Source: Otis tarda (taxonomy: Eukaryota > Chordata > Aves > Otidiformes > Otididae). From it: a stretch of DNA of 64,000 nucleotides. A program made the translations under genes and the position numbers. Position 1 is the first letter of the stretch. Each line of letters starts with the position of its first letter. Below the pieces are notes generated by a model that had not been told where the DNA came from, searched no databases, and saw nothing but the letters and a program-made list of their open reading frames with translations. The DNA lies in contig CM048575.1 in NCBI GenBank assembly GCA_026413225.1, forward strand, positions 8,400,501 through 8,464,500, given 5' to 3'. Of the stretch, positions 47,201-61,788 are shown piece by piece.

Positions 47201-50200
47201 AGGGGAAGGATAATGGGAGAGAGCGTTGTGGGTTGATGGGGGTTGGTTGTTATTTTTCTTCCCTGCTAAAAGCAAACATCTCCAGCTGGTTCTTGGCTCA
47301 GAGAAGAAATATTGGCTTTACAAAAAGAAGGGATGTCAAGTCATTAAAAGCTGCAGGAAGAGGAAGTATTCAGAGATGGGAGTGGAAATGGGGCCAGAGA
47401 GCTGGAGCTGGAAAGCAGAGGCAGGAGGCGCGGGAAGATCGGAGGCAGTTATGCAGTGAATAAGCAGGTAGGAGGTAATTAGCGACCAAATGCTGGTTAA
47501 TTTACTGTCACGGGCCTCTCAGGCTGGACGTGCATTTAGTCCCTTCTCCGCTGGGCTCTGAGCTTTGTCAGCAGCGATTGCTTCTCCCTCCTGGCCCCGG
47601 AGCACCTCCCGGCACAGCGGCTCCCCGGGCCGGCAGAGCCGAAGGGACCCCCTGCTCTGCCCAGGAAGCAGATTAGCACCCTGCTATCGGGGCCACGCGT
47701 TGCCGTCAGCCGCGGCTGGCCTGCAGCCGGGCGCAGGGAGCCAGAGCCCAGGGCTCTCCATCCTGCCCAGCACCTGGCTGGCACCCCTCACCTTTGGTAG
47801 TGCCGAGCCTCTCCCGGGGCGTTAACCTGCCGGAAAGCTGTCAGCCTCAGCTGCGAGCAGAGACGTGACTTTGCAATTGAGTGCTCACTCCTTATTCCCT
47901 GCAGTGGGATTTGAGGAGCTCTTTGGAAGCTGTTGGGAGTCGTAGGAGCTGGGTCGCGCCAGCAAACCCAGCATGGGAGCGCCAGGAAAAGCGATGCTGG
48001 CTGCGCTCGCAGGCAGGGACCGTGCCACCTTCCAGCTTTCTACTTTACTTTTCCTTCCAGGAGCCAGGCGTGATCATCGCCAACGGCACTGTTCCCGCGT
48101 CAGGGCCATGGGGTCGCTTCTCTCCCTGCAAAAGAAAATATCAGGAAAGGCAGGTTGTGAAACATCAACCCTGTCAAGTTTTGGCTCTAAAATCCCTGCT
48201 GACTCCTGTGATTTATCACTCACCCAGCTGCTACTTGCAGCTTCGAAAAGATAAGCGAGGGGGGGCAAAAAATAGAGATTTTTTTAAAAGCTTGGCTTTA
48301 AAGCCCACAGACTCAGGCCAAGACTCCTGTCCTGGCCGAGGTAACGGGGTAGGAACAAGGTTACCAGTCACGGCTGAAATAAAACAGCCATCTGCTTCAG
48401 GCTGCGGTGCGAGGGTAATTCTGCCCCTTTCTCTTCCCTGACACAGTTCTTTTGAACCATGATGCGAGAAAACCAGAATTTAGATGCCAAAAAACCATGC
48501 TGCCTTCCTTGTCTTTCAGTTTATTCCCCAGGCACCTTGTCTGCCCCGAACTTTTGCCATCACAGTTTCTGTTTCGGGCAAGCAGAAGCAAACACGTGCC
48601 CAGGGCATCATCGAGCCATCCTCTTTCCAGGCAGACGGGGTGATGCTCAGGGGATTCTTCTTCCCCTCCTTTCAAACCAGCCACTCTGCAAACCTGGGTC
48701 CAGATTACTTGCTCTCTGCCTCCAAGGGTTGGTTTTTTTTTCACCTTTCCAGCCATTGCCATCAGTGATTTCTTCCTCAGCAAAACCTCTGGCCTCTGTG
48801 GAAAAGGAAAACAGTCTCAGGGCGGAGTTTTCCCAGTGCTCTCTCTGCAAACCACAGTGGCAGTTTCTGTCTGGGCTGTTAATAATCCCATGGATGGTAA
48901 CCCCACTCCAGGCAAAGTTTTTGCTTAAAAGCCTTGATGATGATACTTTGCAGGCAGTTATTTGGCTTGTACCTTTGTTTTTTCCTTCTCCTGACCCGAA
49001 TCTTGCTGTAACAGCCCCCAAACCTGCTGCTTGTCAGGTCTTGTTTTAGCTACAACTCCACTCCCTTCCCCTGCTTGGTGGAATTTTAAGGTGACATCCC
49101 AGCACCAGGCCTGTTGCTTGGCTCTTGCCTGTATCACACACTCGTACGTATGAGCCCCAGGTCTAATTAATGTAATAAAATGTGTAAAAGTACTAGATCT
49201 CCTCAGACATGGCAATTTTATCACTTCTGTATACTGTCACAGCACACGTAAAACTGACAGTAAGGAATAAACCAGTTATGTCTCTGGCATTTTTTATTAC
49301 TTGTAATATGCTACCTTTTTTTGTTACTGGAAATTTAAATTATAATGGTATGCTTCACTTACTTAAAAAAAAAAAGGAAGTATCCATAGCAACAGGAACA
49401 TCTAAATTATTGCAGGCTGATCACTTCTCTTCTAAAGTCACATCACATGCCTTTCAAAGACAGTCCCAGAGGTGCAGGATTTTAATAGAATTTTTTTTTA
49501 CCCTTTTTTGCAAATAAACAACTGTATACACAGCACTTTCTCCATCAATATGCTGCCTACAGAAAGATCTAAACCTAATAACTGCCAGCATGCTTCATTA
49601 CCTAGAGAAGGAGGGTTTCAGGCTTGCTCTTGCAATCCTTGCTTCACAGGCATCTTTCTCATCTGAGTTGGTGCCTCCTGGTTATCCCGTGTGAAACTGG
49701 AGAATTTCCAGCAGGTTCAGCTGATGTGAATTCTGTCTTGAATCAGGGGGAAGGGGAAGACGGCTGAGCCTGCAGCATCGGGAACTTGCTTGTTAGATTA
49801 CAAGCTGGAGTCAGTCTTATTTATATTTTATTCTTTCAGAATTCCTGGTTGTCATCCCCAGAAAACAACTTCATCAGCTGCTCGACATTTAAAAGGTGAC
49901 TGGTAGGAAAATGCCCAGATATTTTTCAGCCTCTGTCCCTACATCTGAGCCTCCGTGGTGACTTTTGGTTTGAAGCAGTTACAGTTTTCCACTCTTGAAA
50001 AATTCCTTCACCTTATCATGAAAAAAAGCCCTACAGATACACACAGCGCTGTCAAATGTCAGAAATAAACATCCTGGAAAAAACCAGACTTTTTTTTTCC
50101 CTCCGATCTTAATTATAGGAATCATATGCATCATCTGGATCAATAGTAGGTCGAAATTGCTCAGCCAGAAAGATTTTATATACAAAAATGCAGCAGCTGA

Positions 50201-53200
50201 TAGCCTTTCTCTTAGCCCATGTATTATTATGTTATAACTGAAATTATGGTAGTAAACCATGTTTACAGGCTCTCTTGGATAATAAGTGCACTTGTACAAA
50301 GTAACAAGATCTTAAACCAAGCCTGTGTGTATCTGGGATCTTAACATGTTCAGTAATAGCTGAGATTTGCTTTTTATGTCCTTTGTTTCGCACTGCCCTG
50401 TGGTACCTTCCTGGGTCATCATTCCCTGCATTTTCCCCCAGTGGTGGCTGCAATTCAAGGAGGATATATTTGCAGAGCAGAACATGCAAATTACAGTGGA
50501 ATGAGGCAGCCTTTAAAAATATAAAATATTATTTATCACTTAACCTTTGCAGAGTAAGAGCTGATGTGCAGAGAAGTGGTTGTGGTTCATCGAGGCCAGC
50601 CCAATAGCGAGAATGTTAAAAACCAAGAAAATGTGTCGGAGTCCTTTAGCTGGTTTTATTTATTTGTAAGGAAGAGTGGGGGAAGCTCTGCATCTGTGGA
50701 AAAAGAGGGGGGTCCGAGGAGAGGGCATGCAGGTGTTGAATGCAGTTGTCATTGGGTGATGCCAGCAAACGCCATCGCAGGAACCAGGTGTATCAGCTGT
50801 CAGTGACTTTCAGATCAACTTGGTTTCATAGGCGACTAAAAAAAGTCAGAGTGAGCGAAGGTGGGTGGTTAAAGAGGACTGAGAGTGATGCAAAAAACAT
50901 TTGTCAGACCTGCGGATCCGGCTCACATTTGAAAATCACCCTCTTTGTGGCTCCTGTGAAATCACCTTTTAATAAAGAGTCTATAGGAGGAACCTCTAAT
51001 TTTGTGGTTGATGCATGAGCCAGAAGACAACCCAGCTCGCTTTCACATGGCTTTATGAAAGCCACATGTCCAGCTGCAGTCAGAAATATTTACTTTATGT
51101 TGACCACACCAGATCGTAGAGAAACTCTGGGCGCTGACCTTTGATGGCAGGCAGCAAGTAAAAGCTGTCACTCCGCAGCCTCACCTCTCTCCCAGCTGCA
51201 TGGTGTCAGTGCTCGCAGTAAGGTTTCCCTAATCCCCAGGTGAAGCTTTTTGACTCACAGCTTCCCTGAACCCACCTTCTCACCTCCCAGAGTCATTAAA
51301 TAAATCCCAGAAGCCACGGCCCCAGGTGCTTGGGAGTATTTGTCACCCAGTCTGTGGGCAGGGAGATGGGGCTGTGCTGTGCTGCCTGGGATTTGCTTCT
51401 CCAAACGGGCTAGAGTTGATCCTCAGTGCTGTGTCTGAGGCTTTGATGCATCCATCAGTGTTTTGCCAGTAATGTGATGGGACTGGGCAGCATCTCAGAG
51501 CTAACTAGCAAAAAGTGGTTGTCTGTATCTGAAAATGGTCAGCGCTGGGAGGGAAGGACCTTTGCTTTTAAGGGTGACAGGAGGGTGGACCTTGGTTTTT
51601 CTTGCTGGTTAAAACATTGTGATCCGGTGGATGGCCGGTGTTGTACAAGTCAAGACTGTCAGAATGGAGATTACTTGCTCCCATTTTGATATTGAGCTGA
51701 CCTGACTCAAGTCTGTGGAATGTGATGGGAGAATGGAAGAAGCTTCTGGTGAAGTTATTTAAGGACTTCAGACAGGTATGAGCACACAAGTCATTTCACA
51801 ACTATGACAGGAGAAACCTGGCTAGTATGCTGGCTGTAATTCATAGGTGCCTCCCCCTGCCCTTGATGCTATGTGCCTTTCCAGTTCTGCTTTTTATGTC
51901 CTCAAAACAAGACCACGGTCTCTCGAGGCCGGGGTAAGATGGAGCCAGCACAGGCTAGAGCAGATCTCTTCAGTTACAAGTGTTCCCTCATCTCGTTAAC
52001 CAGATTGCATAAGGAGGTGCAATACTGCTGAGCTCAAAATTACATTTATTTATTTCCTACCTGACACAGCAGCAGCAGCAGAGAGAGACAGCTGCAAGCA
52101 AGTTTAAAAGTATTGCTTCCTCGGAGCAAAACTCAGGAGATGAGACGTTTGGGTTTCATCTGGCTAACCGAAAGCCCGTGGGGAGCTCTGGATGCTACTG
52201 CCTGATGCCTGCAACTGCAGCAGCCATGTGAGATCGGCTGTGCGCTAGCCCAGAGCACCGTAGAGCTTTGGAAGGCACCCACCCATGCGTTTCGCAACAA
52301 GCTGCAATTGATGGGATGCCTGCGGAGCAGCTGGTCTCTTTGTGATAAGGAAGGAGAGTTTGTGATGTGACTACTCTTAGAGCAGGGAGCAGACTCTTCA
52401 GTCCCGGAGGTCCTTTGTATGTCCCCACGCCACCTCTGCATCCTCAGCTGACAATATGATCCCTCTTGTCACCTCCTCTCCAGTCCATGATGAGCAGATT
52501 GGGTTTGACGTGGCAAGCTGATCTTCTCATTCTACTTGAAGGGAGTGCAGGTGTGGTCCTGACCTCGTGTTGACAATGCTTCTCCCCTTACACTGCTTCT
52601 GCCAGCTTTAGTTAAACGGCATTGAATGAGCCTCTTCTGAGTCATGGACTTGCTCTCAAACCCTTAGTACGAACCAGACACTGAGCCAGGAGCAGTGGAG
52701 CTGGGAGATGAGATTTGTGGCCAGAATCTGGGAAATGTTCAGTCTGGAGCAAGGTGGACCCAGTCCTCACTCACCTCCTGTCTGTTGCTGTGGCTGCAAA
52801 GTTCGAAGCAGGGAGTGATAAAGCCTTTAAATGCTGGCCGCCTTGATGAGCATGGGTTTTATCTCATTTGGGACCTACAGAGGCCATTTCAGGAAGGTGT
52901 TGAAGTGATAACGTAATGCAGTATCTGGAAAGGTGGTTTCTGGCTGCGTGGTGAGAATAAGTGCAGTAGATTGTAAAGCCGGGGAAACCATTATCAGTAT
53001 CTAGTCTGATTTTATGCAGAAATACACGGTTCAAAGATGTCACTTAGTAACATCTGTGCTGAACTCCAAACTTCCATCTGAGTTACTGTAGCTCTTTAAA
53101 ACTACACCATCTTCAAAACTTGCGAAAAAAGACAAGAATTTCCTATGTGTGAAAGACCCTTCCAGCCCTGATACAATACTGTATTCCCTCTCCTGAAAAG

Positions 53201-54291
53201 TTTCATCCACCAGGTTCAAAAGTGCTTTCAAAGTGCAAGAAGGTGGACAGCTAGCTCAAGAGGAGAGCCTCTTCCATCTAAAGCGGCGTTCTGCAATCGA
53301 CCATTTGATCACCTCTCCCTGGATTCTTCCTGTTGTCTCCAGGACGACTCTCACCAATGGCTATTTGAAGGCTGAAGTTCCTCCTCTTTTATTTCTCGGA
53401 GCTTCTAATGCCAGTGCTGGGAGGATTTTCTCAGCTGAGATGGAAAGAGCCCTGAGCAAGGTGGGGGACAGGCTTTGGAAGCAGGCCATTAACAAAGCAC
53501 TAAAGGCTGAGCTGAATTTGCCTTTGGCAAGTACGCGCAGGCCTCTCGGGTCTCTGCAGGCTTCTTCCCCGCCCCGATCAGAGATGCTACTGGATGATGC
53601 TGCTCCTCCGATCCCACAGGTACAGGTCGGGAAAGAGGATTCCCAGCGCACGGGGTACGCGTGTGCGTCTGCCCTTCTGTGCACTGCACAGCCCATGGGC
53701 TGCCCTTGAGGACCATCACAGACTTTGGCTTGTGTTGGAGCCATGGCCGGAAAAACCACCCGACAAACTGAAGCAGAGACAAAGCAACAACCTTCCAAGA
53801 TCAGCATAGGTGACATTGCTTTTCCCCTACCAACCAGCTAGAAAATGAGCAATTGCAACCTCCCTACAGCACCAGCAAACTCCTACAAAGGTACCTGAAA
53901 GTATGTGGCCTCGGCACTGGCTGTGCTGATTAACTCCATATCCCAAAGGCCATTCCAGCTCCAAGGAAGCTCAGCCTGTCCCGAGTGTCTCTGGCCACAA
54001 AACCTGGGAGAACGTCAGCAGCATGAGGACACGATGTCCCCACAGCTCATGCGCTTCATGTCTTGACTAAGAAGTCTTTGGGGTTTGTTTCCTTTCTGAA
54101 GCAGGGACGGTAGGACACTGCCCTGAAACATCAATTTCCTCACCTCTCCCTTCCCCCATATCTACTTGATTTCTCCCCTCCCTCACACTTCTGATACCTG
54201 GCAGGTATTTTTATAACCGTGTATTTGCTATTTTCTCCAGTTTTCATTTTCTATTTTACAGCTTGGCCACCTGGTTAGAGCTTTTTTTTTT

Positions 54292-54306
54292 TTTTTAATT
54301 TGTATG
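54292..54306. repeat. T(15) homopolymer
   Basis: Uninterrupted run of about 15 thymines in AT-rich intergenic sequence. Confidence 0.75.
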
Positions 54307-55416
54307 CAGCGTGCATGGCTGGTGCAGCCCATAAGAGACCTGTATTTTTAAATGCTTGCTAATATACAACAGCTATAGGCACAGAAATATAACTGCTTTC
54401 CTTCCCCTCTTCTGGGCACTCCTGCCGGCTGCACGCTGGCTCACACAGACGTGTACTGGGAGAGGGAGAAAGCACCAACCTGCACAAGGGTCCTTGAAGA
54501 GGATCTGTTGAGCCTGGACGAGGACCGAAGGAAGATTTTATTTATTTATTTTTTTTTCTTGTTCCTTTGTGTGGATTAGGCATTGCCCTATGTACAAGCT
54601 TAAGGTAGGAAAACGAAAGACAAACGTCCCCTGAAATGTAACTGGACCTATGGGTCCAAGCAGGAGATCTGTCATCCCATGGGATCTCTTAGATGAAGAA
54701 TGATGGGATGACCAGTCTGGGCTGGGACCACCCGGAGACATCAGGTAAGGAAAAGCATTTTCCTGCTTCATAGGGCTTCCACACAGGAAATTGTTTTATT
54801 TGGTACTGACTCAGGAAAAACTGACAGGCAGCTGAGGGGGACATTTCTGAAGCCAGTAGCAAACTGGAGGATCAAACCCCGGTCTCTCCCACCAGTACAC
54901 AGCAGAGTCCTTCCTACAGCACAGCCTTTGCTGGCACATTTGCACCAGTAAAGCCCTGTAGTCAAGAAGTGGCTGATACTGGAAAATTGAGCTCCTCTGT
55001 CAGAGGAGTACAATTGCCGTTCTAACGCCAGGGTGATGAGGCATCTCCAAGCTGTGACTGTGTCACAGGATGTGTTCTGCATGCGTACATCACAAGTTAG
55101 GTGGGATATCTCTGCTCCCCAGAATTATAATGGCAAAATGTCAACAGTTTGGCATAGACCTCCCCGGGGTCCCGTATAAATACAGCATAGACAGTGAGTC
55201 ATCTGTGCGATACTAGGAGTGACCTGTTTCTCAGGTTGGGACAGATTAAATTCACCCTGAAGGTGACTTAAAAGTTATTCTGGTCTATGCTGAGGCCTCT
55301 CCGTACTTCAGTGTTTACCAGGAAGCCTGGTGCAGCACACAGCAGAAAGAAGGCAACCATCTGAGGTGGATTTGGACATACAGGAAGACATTCGCACTCG
55401 GGGGAAAAGCTGATTT

Positions 55417-55433
55417 AAAAAAAAAAAAAAAAA
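55417..55433. repeat. A(17) homopolymer
   Basis: Uninterrupted run of about 17 adenines. No recognisable retroelement precedes it. Confidence 0.8.
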
Positions 55434-57845
55434 GTTACGATCCTGCCTTTCAGAGGAAAAAAGAAAAAACCACCTGCAAACTAGGACTGCCACACTAGCA
55501 TGTCTGCAAAGTGCAGATTCTTGTTCTTTTACAGCTTTAGCTTATGACTTCCCCTGATCATTTGAAATCTTAACTCATATTTCTTGTCTGGATACTAATG
55601 ATCTGACACAGGAACTTCCACTCTGGAAACGTGAGCTCCACAGTGTCTCTATTTCCCTGTATTGCTTAATGTCTGGATAGGGAAAAGGGTAATTCTGTAA
55701 TTTGGCAGAGCAATGCACAGCAAAGCGCTTCGACAACTTTTACTGTTCTCTACAGGGAATAGAAATATATTTAGCTGCTGGAACATCTGCCCCATTAACC
55801 TTATATTTTATTTTCTTTTTTTCCTGCGTACTATTGACCTCTTTGAAAGAGGTTTAAATTCTGCTTACCTTGAAATTCCCTAGGGAGTGACTTCACCCGT
55901 CAGGCACCAGGATCCATGCAAACCATTGCATTTATGTCAATCAACAACCTGGCAGCTTCAGATCACTACAGAAAGAGGCTGGTATCATCTGAGTAGTGCC
56001 AACAAAATACTCTGGAACCTGTGTATTAATCTCAATATAATGCCTGAAGGGCATCTACTGACCTACTTCACCCTCCAGCGTAAGTTACTGCAGAGTTGAC
56101 AAATTATTTTAACAGAGCCTTAGCGGTCACCTGAGGATGGCCAATATACAGTGCTATAAGCTGGAATTTTCATTGCCGCACACAGTTTAAATGACTCTTA
56201 ACTCCTTGGAAGCACTGCTTTTTCCCTGTAATGGAAATATTTACGTTAGCCCATTCAAATGCTCTAAGGTGTCTTTATTTCTCTTGGCCTGGCTCATAAT
56301 GGCCTTGTTCAAAAGCGTTAAAGTTTGAGGGAAATGAGCTTGGCACCAAGGGAAGTAGGAAAATATTTTTTCCTCTGTAAGATGGATCTGTTTGCCTTAG
56401 GAAGGTGCTTGTGCTGTAATGGCACAGGCTTCTCGCTCACCATGCACAGGGGAGTGTCTCTGCGGCAGATTCAGGGTCTCTCTACATCACTTCAGTAGGG
56501 CAGGAAAATGATTGAGAGGGGTTGAAGGTTTGATCCAATGAGTTTCTCAAGGATTCCCTACACAGTGTCAGAGAGAATCCAATCTAAAGACAGCGATGCT
56601 GGACAGTAACTTATCCTATCTGTAGACAAACAGCCAGAGGATCTCCATGGCTCATGGAGTTATCACTTGCCATTAAGTCTAAAAACTCTAGTTAATGATT
56701 GGACCCAAAGGCTTCTTGCACTGTTATCTGTTGCTGAAAAAAAAAAACAAGACTACTTGTCCTGTAACAGCTATTTTGATAATCACAGAATAAGTTTCTT
56801 TGCAATCTCCATAAACTGGTGGGTTTTAGTCTTTGACTTATGGTGTCCTCAAAACAAATGTCCTCTGTGTATATTTCCATATGGTTTGTATGAACTTGGG
56901 GTTTTTTTTCATAATTTTTTAATAGATTTCTACAGAGCAGTGTATTAACCCCAAGAGTCTGCTAACCACATGTTGGAGATCACTGTCCTAAATTACTGAG
57001 CACTTATCTATTAGCCCAGAAGAATTCACATGCTAATGCTCATCTAAAACTATCCCCTTTGGGCATGACCCTCTTCAGACTCAGCACCAGAGTTGAAAAC
57101 TGCCGAAGCCCTGCTGAAATCGCTAACACCACAGCATAATTATTAACAGAAGTGACAGTTCAGGCAGCGGGTCCGAAGCAGACCGGTGCTCGTGGAGCTG
57201 ACATAAACCATAAGAGTTCTGAGGTAGGTAACTGAATGTATGACTGTTTCATCTTTGACCAAAACATAGAGCAGAACCAAAAGAATATATATATATATTT
57301 TATTTTTTTTTTTTCCTTCTAGTCTGTGGACAATGAACAGGATGAACAGAAAGGCTTCTCCTCCTGTGCTCCCACACAATGAATAATCTTCCCAGCATTT
57401 GAAGATATTGGTCATTATTTCCTGGCTTGCCTTGAAATCCACTACTAAAAAGCAGCAGGATCTATTTATATGATGAAAGAAGATTTTTGTGAAAAAGCAT
57501 TTGTTTCAATGTTCTCAGAGCAAACCTAGCCCAACGCTTCAAGGAGAGCAGGGATTATCACATCTGGGGAAAGCAGAGACTGCTGCAGACACAGAAAGAT
57601 GTCTCTGGATTCGGGATTGACAATGGACTATACAGACGGTTGTCAAATAAAAGGGAATTCATCTTTTGGGAGATTCTTTTCCTTTAATGACTAAACCAGA
57701 CTTCAGTGACTACCCAGAAGCCTGGCGATTTCCAAAGGCATCATTCTGGTGGGCTCCTTCTATGGCTGGAAAATTCCTGAGTTTTGTCAAAGAGGGTCCC
57801 TTGGCATGGTTTTGAGCTGTGCTTGGTCCCCACCCATGGAAGATG

Positions 57846-57970
57846 GGGTGTTAGGTGTTGGGAGAAGGGATGATGGAAGCCCATGGAGCAATGGTCTCTT
57901 ACTGGTGTTGGTCCCTGGGGGACCACTGGTAAATGCATGAGGCAGGGCAGCAGTGAAAGCCCTCCCAACC
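57846..57970. repeat. Dispersed repeat copy A (125 bp, family unknown)
   Basis: This segment, starting GGGTGTTAGGTGTTGGGAGA and ending AAAGCCCTCCCAACC, aligns without gaps to 61789-61913 in the same orientation with 11 mismatches (about 91% identity). Ten of the eleven differences are transitions. Similarity stops abruptly at both ends. The family is not one I recognise; a fragment of an avian LTR or CR1-type element is possible. Confidence 0.85.
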
Positions 57971-58433
57971 TCCCAGTTTCTTTTCAAATAGTTCAGACGA
58001 CCACAGACTTATTAGGATACTTTGAATAGCCAGATTTTACCTGAAAAGCAGGGCTGGCCTTCCTGCACCAAACATCCTGAGATAAAAAACTGTTTCAGCT
58101 AGAGACAGAGCATAATTCATTCGCCAGGATGCTGTTGGGACCACCACCTCTTATACAAATTGCTTTTTGGATTGATTCCAGATACCTTTTTTTTTTTACA
58201 AAAACCAAATATTTAAGTTAGGTTTAAGATTGTTAGGTTTTCTTAATGCTTCTGTTTGTCAAGACCTGTTTTTGTTTCACTTTTTTTAGACAAAGCTACT
58301 CACCAATCACCGATTTGTCTAAGGTTCTGGTTAGCCTGAACTGCATTTTCTGACAAATCAACCCTTTTTTTCTGAAAATTACTCTTAGACATTTTCCACT
58401 CGGGATCTATTTTGTGAAGCCATCTAAAATAGG

Positions 58434-58471
58434 ATGTTCTACATTCTACATGTTCTACATGTTCTACATTC
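58434..58471. repeat. 9-bp minisatellite (ATGTTCTAC)n
   Basis: Three full ATGTTCTAC units at 58434, 58450 and 58459, with a 7-base variant unit (ATTCTAC) between the first and second and a decayed partial unit at the end. Confidence 0.8.
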
Positions 58472-60608
58472 ACAACAGCAAATTCATTGCATTCTTGCAG
58501 CTCTTATCTCGCTTAAGGAAGGGAACACAGAATACAGTCATTCTGATGATGCCGATTTTAACGAGAAAAAGCTTGAGCAGCCTGCTGTATTAGTCACCTG
58601 GTGTTACAAGAAAGTAACAAACTAGAACTGTTTCTGCTCTTTCTTCCGTGTACCTTATGCCACATTTCTGCTTTTGCACTATTTTTCATCTTGTTTTCTG
58701 TTTTCCCTGGCACAGAAGAGGTAACATTGTTGAGACATAGACTTTTACCACAATTAAGCAAGGTTCCTCCTCTGGTGAAAGCTCATTCCTACTCAATTCT
58801 GGTTTAAGAGACAGAGAACAGATTGTGTTCTCGGATGCGAACGGCTTTTTCCCTTTTTCTTAGAAAACTGGGAAGTCTGGCTGAGATGGTGGTGGGTTTT
58901 ATATTGTGTAAATGTCCCTCTCCTGCTAGCAGAGAACCGCCATTTGAATTCTCAGCGAGGCTTCCATGCATCCCTGAATGTGAGTCTTAATTCAGATAAT
59001 TAATATCTTGTATGTATGAATGTGGAGTTAAAAGAAAAGCAGTCAAACCTGCAGATCAGCGCATGATGATGCGTCTCGATTCAGAGGTTTGGAGGCTAAA
59101 TATTCTATTTTCTGTGTTTTGAATTTGGCTGTAGCTGCTACTAGCATTTCAATAGCTTCATAGCAGGGTGAGGTAGCTGCCTTCTCTGCATCAGCCATTC
59201 ACTCTTGACTGGTAGAGAGATGAGGGGGCTTAACAGACCCTCAGTTTGCAGGTTTATCTTGCAAAAATGATCACATGAATATTGTATGCCTGCACAGCAC
59301 AAACTAAATTAATTAATCAGGCAAAATCCACAACTAGCTTATCTATTCTGGTTACTCACAGCCTGCAAACCTGCTCCTTGGCAGCACAAGATGGTCAAGA
59401 GATACTGATGGGATCACTTGGAGGAGGCGGAAGGCTGCTCCAAGGAGCCGTGCATTAAATATGTCTTTCTACACCTTTGTCATCAGCTTTATACATGAAT
59501 TTTCTCACATCATACACAGGTTGGTACTCCAGGCTGTGGCTGCAGTGAGCTGACTGTTGGGTGAAGTCATCTGGGCTGTATATCCACTCTGTCTAGGTGA
59601 CATTGCCATGGTTACACTATTATTACAATTTAGTGTTTTATTAGAATACCTCCTACCAATCCCAGTAATCCATCAGCACACTCTAACAGCAATCATGCTT
59701 TTCGCTCTTTGTTCCTTAAGTAACGCAAGGCAGCAGCACACTCTCCCAGGTTAAAAGCAAGCTACTGCCTGCACTGGGACACTGCAATCCACTTCCACAT
59801 CGCAGATAACGAAGTTCCTAATTATCTAGGCTTCTCAGGAGCCTTATGTCCTCTGCTTGCATTTCCAAAACCTCAAAATAATCAATACCAGACAGATTTC
59901 TTCTGTCCTGAGTCATTACAGGTCGTGGGGATTGTTTCACTCATTCTCACTGCGTGTAGATGAGCCCTGGTTGGAGAAAGTTTAGGGCTGTTGTTCGCAT
60001 ATTGTATCAGCCAGTTTAAACGTATGGATTTCCCCTTATCTGATCACAACCAGATGAAATCACGGTAGCTGCAGCGGGCCTGACAGCCTACACACATCTC
60101 AGCCTTTAATAGACATCAGACCTTGCTGCATGCAGCTGAGGAAAAGCAGCCTTGGGACTGCACGGAGAGGGAAGATGCCTTTGAAGCTTTGTCCTCCCCA
60201 AAACGTTCCCCGCTGGGTCATGCGTGAGGAAGGGCCTGGGGTGGGAAGAGCCAGTAGCCGTCCTGCGCAGTGCAAGCCCTCCGTTTCCAGCCAGGGACCC
60301 GGCAGCTCCTAAGATCAGGCTTCAGAAAGCTGAGCGACAAATTAGTCTCCATGCCATGGTGAAGTGTCAGAAATCTAACTGTGCGCCGAAAGATGGCACC
60401 TTGTTCTGTCAACTGCCGTGCTTGTTCTTTTAGAGGTAAAGGAGCCCTCCCTTTTGAAAGCTGGCAATTTCACCGGGTTTTGTTGTCACTATCTATGCTT
60501 TGTAGTACCTATCAACGAAGCTTAGGTGTCTGGTTTACATGCTGAGACTGCCCTGTTTTAAGAATGCATTTAAATGCCCACTTCAAGGCTGGGCCTTGCT
60601 TTTAGTGG

Positions 60609-60633
60609 GTTTGTTTGTTTGTTTGTTTGTTTT
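60609..60633. repeat. (GTTT)n microsatellite
   Basis: About six perfect GTTT units in AT-rich intergenic sequence. Confidence 0.85.
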
Positions 60634-61334
60634 CCAAAACTAACTATGTTAACTCAGAAATTGTCTGCCAGCAATGCAGAGCCTTTCTTCCTTCTGCCTG
60701 CTCTAGCCTTTCATTGCTGTGATAACCAAAAACCATAGGTTTGAGTGGTTCTGAGTGTTGCAGAGGGCTTTCTGGCTGAGAACTGGAGTGCTATTCCAGC
60801 ACAGGAGAGACATCCTGGCCACTCCTGCAGCTGGAGTGGGAGCATTTTCTACAGTGAGAGGGGGAAAAAAAAATCAAACCTACTTTAAAAGATAGGTTGG
60901 AGGCTCGAGCGTAATTATCTTGCCAAACTCTTTTGCCTCAAGTATTATCTATCACTCTTTAGTTTTCTTCCTCACAGAAAGGTAGATATTAAATTCTATT
61001 TTTCTTATGGCCACAAAAAAAAAGTAATTTTCTCAAAATTATTTCTTCCAGCCCTGCTAAAAACAAGGACCGTCATGCAGCAGGACCCCCATCTTTCCTG
61101 TAATTACACTCTGCCTCCTAACTCCTTCAACACCAATTTCTCAAATTATTTGGCTTATGTCTGGAACTGCAGTCATACGCAGAGACTGGGCTCTCTGTCT
61201 TATTATTACACAGACTAAATTGTTTCAAAAATGTAATTAAACATTTACCTTGAAGACAATGCTTTGTCTTGTCTGAGAAGAATGAGATCTTATTTTAACC
61301 TATTTTAGAAAACCTTTAATTTCTAAGCTTTTAC

Positions 61335-61356
61335 CTTATGTTATGTTATGTTATGC
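61335..61356. repeat. (TTATG)n short tandem repeat
   Basis: Four consecutive TTATG units (CTTATGTTATGTTATGTTATG) in AT-rich DNA. Confidence 0.75.
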
Positions 61357-61788
61357 TAAACACAAAGCAAAACAAAAAGATTTCTTAATTTAACTTAATT
61401 AAAAGATAAGCCTTCAACTTTTCTATCACTGCTGTATAAAATGAAGAGCTAGGCATAGCCTTTTGGTTTGTTCAGAACTGTCCATTTTTTTAACCCTTTG
61501 GTTTGTTCTCAGCAGTCAATTTTATTATCCTCCTTGATGCCCCCAAATCCTCTTATAAAGCAAAGCTACATAACCTTTTTGGTCCTGGGGCTATCTATAA
61601 GAAGATCAAGGGACCACCACCACGATAGTGGAGGTTTTTGGTTTTGTTTGGTTTTGTTATTTGTTTGTTTTTTTTTTTTTTAAATAAGGCTGAGACAAAA
61701 TACAGCCTGCTGCTCGAATTCTCCCCAGGGAAGAGGAGATGCGAGAGGGTGAAAGATTTTTTTTTCCCTTCAGTGCGAGGCTGAGGCA

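Larger units (their letters stand above)
44300..57840. other. Gene-poor downstream flank, proximal part
   Basis: No exon chain or RNA gene is recognisable. The segment at about 47540-47830 is a GC- and CpG-richer patch, but without promoter motifs I can defend. Homopolymer runs occur at about 54292-54306 (T) and 55417-55433 (A), an AT run at about 57285-57300, and a 10-bp inverted repeat at 54671-54712. Open frames of 100-200 codons in GC-rich parts show no protein family signal. Confidence 0.6.

Noticed and set aside
53233-53709. 158-codon open frame with protein-like composition
   Set aside because: It begins with GTG rather than ATG (first ATG at 53440 leaves about 90 codons), has no homology I recognise and has an equally long antisense frame, so it is probably chance.
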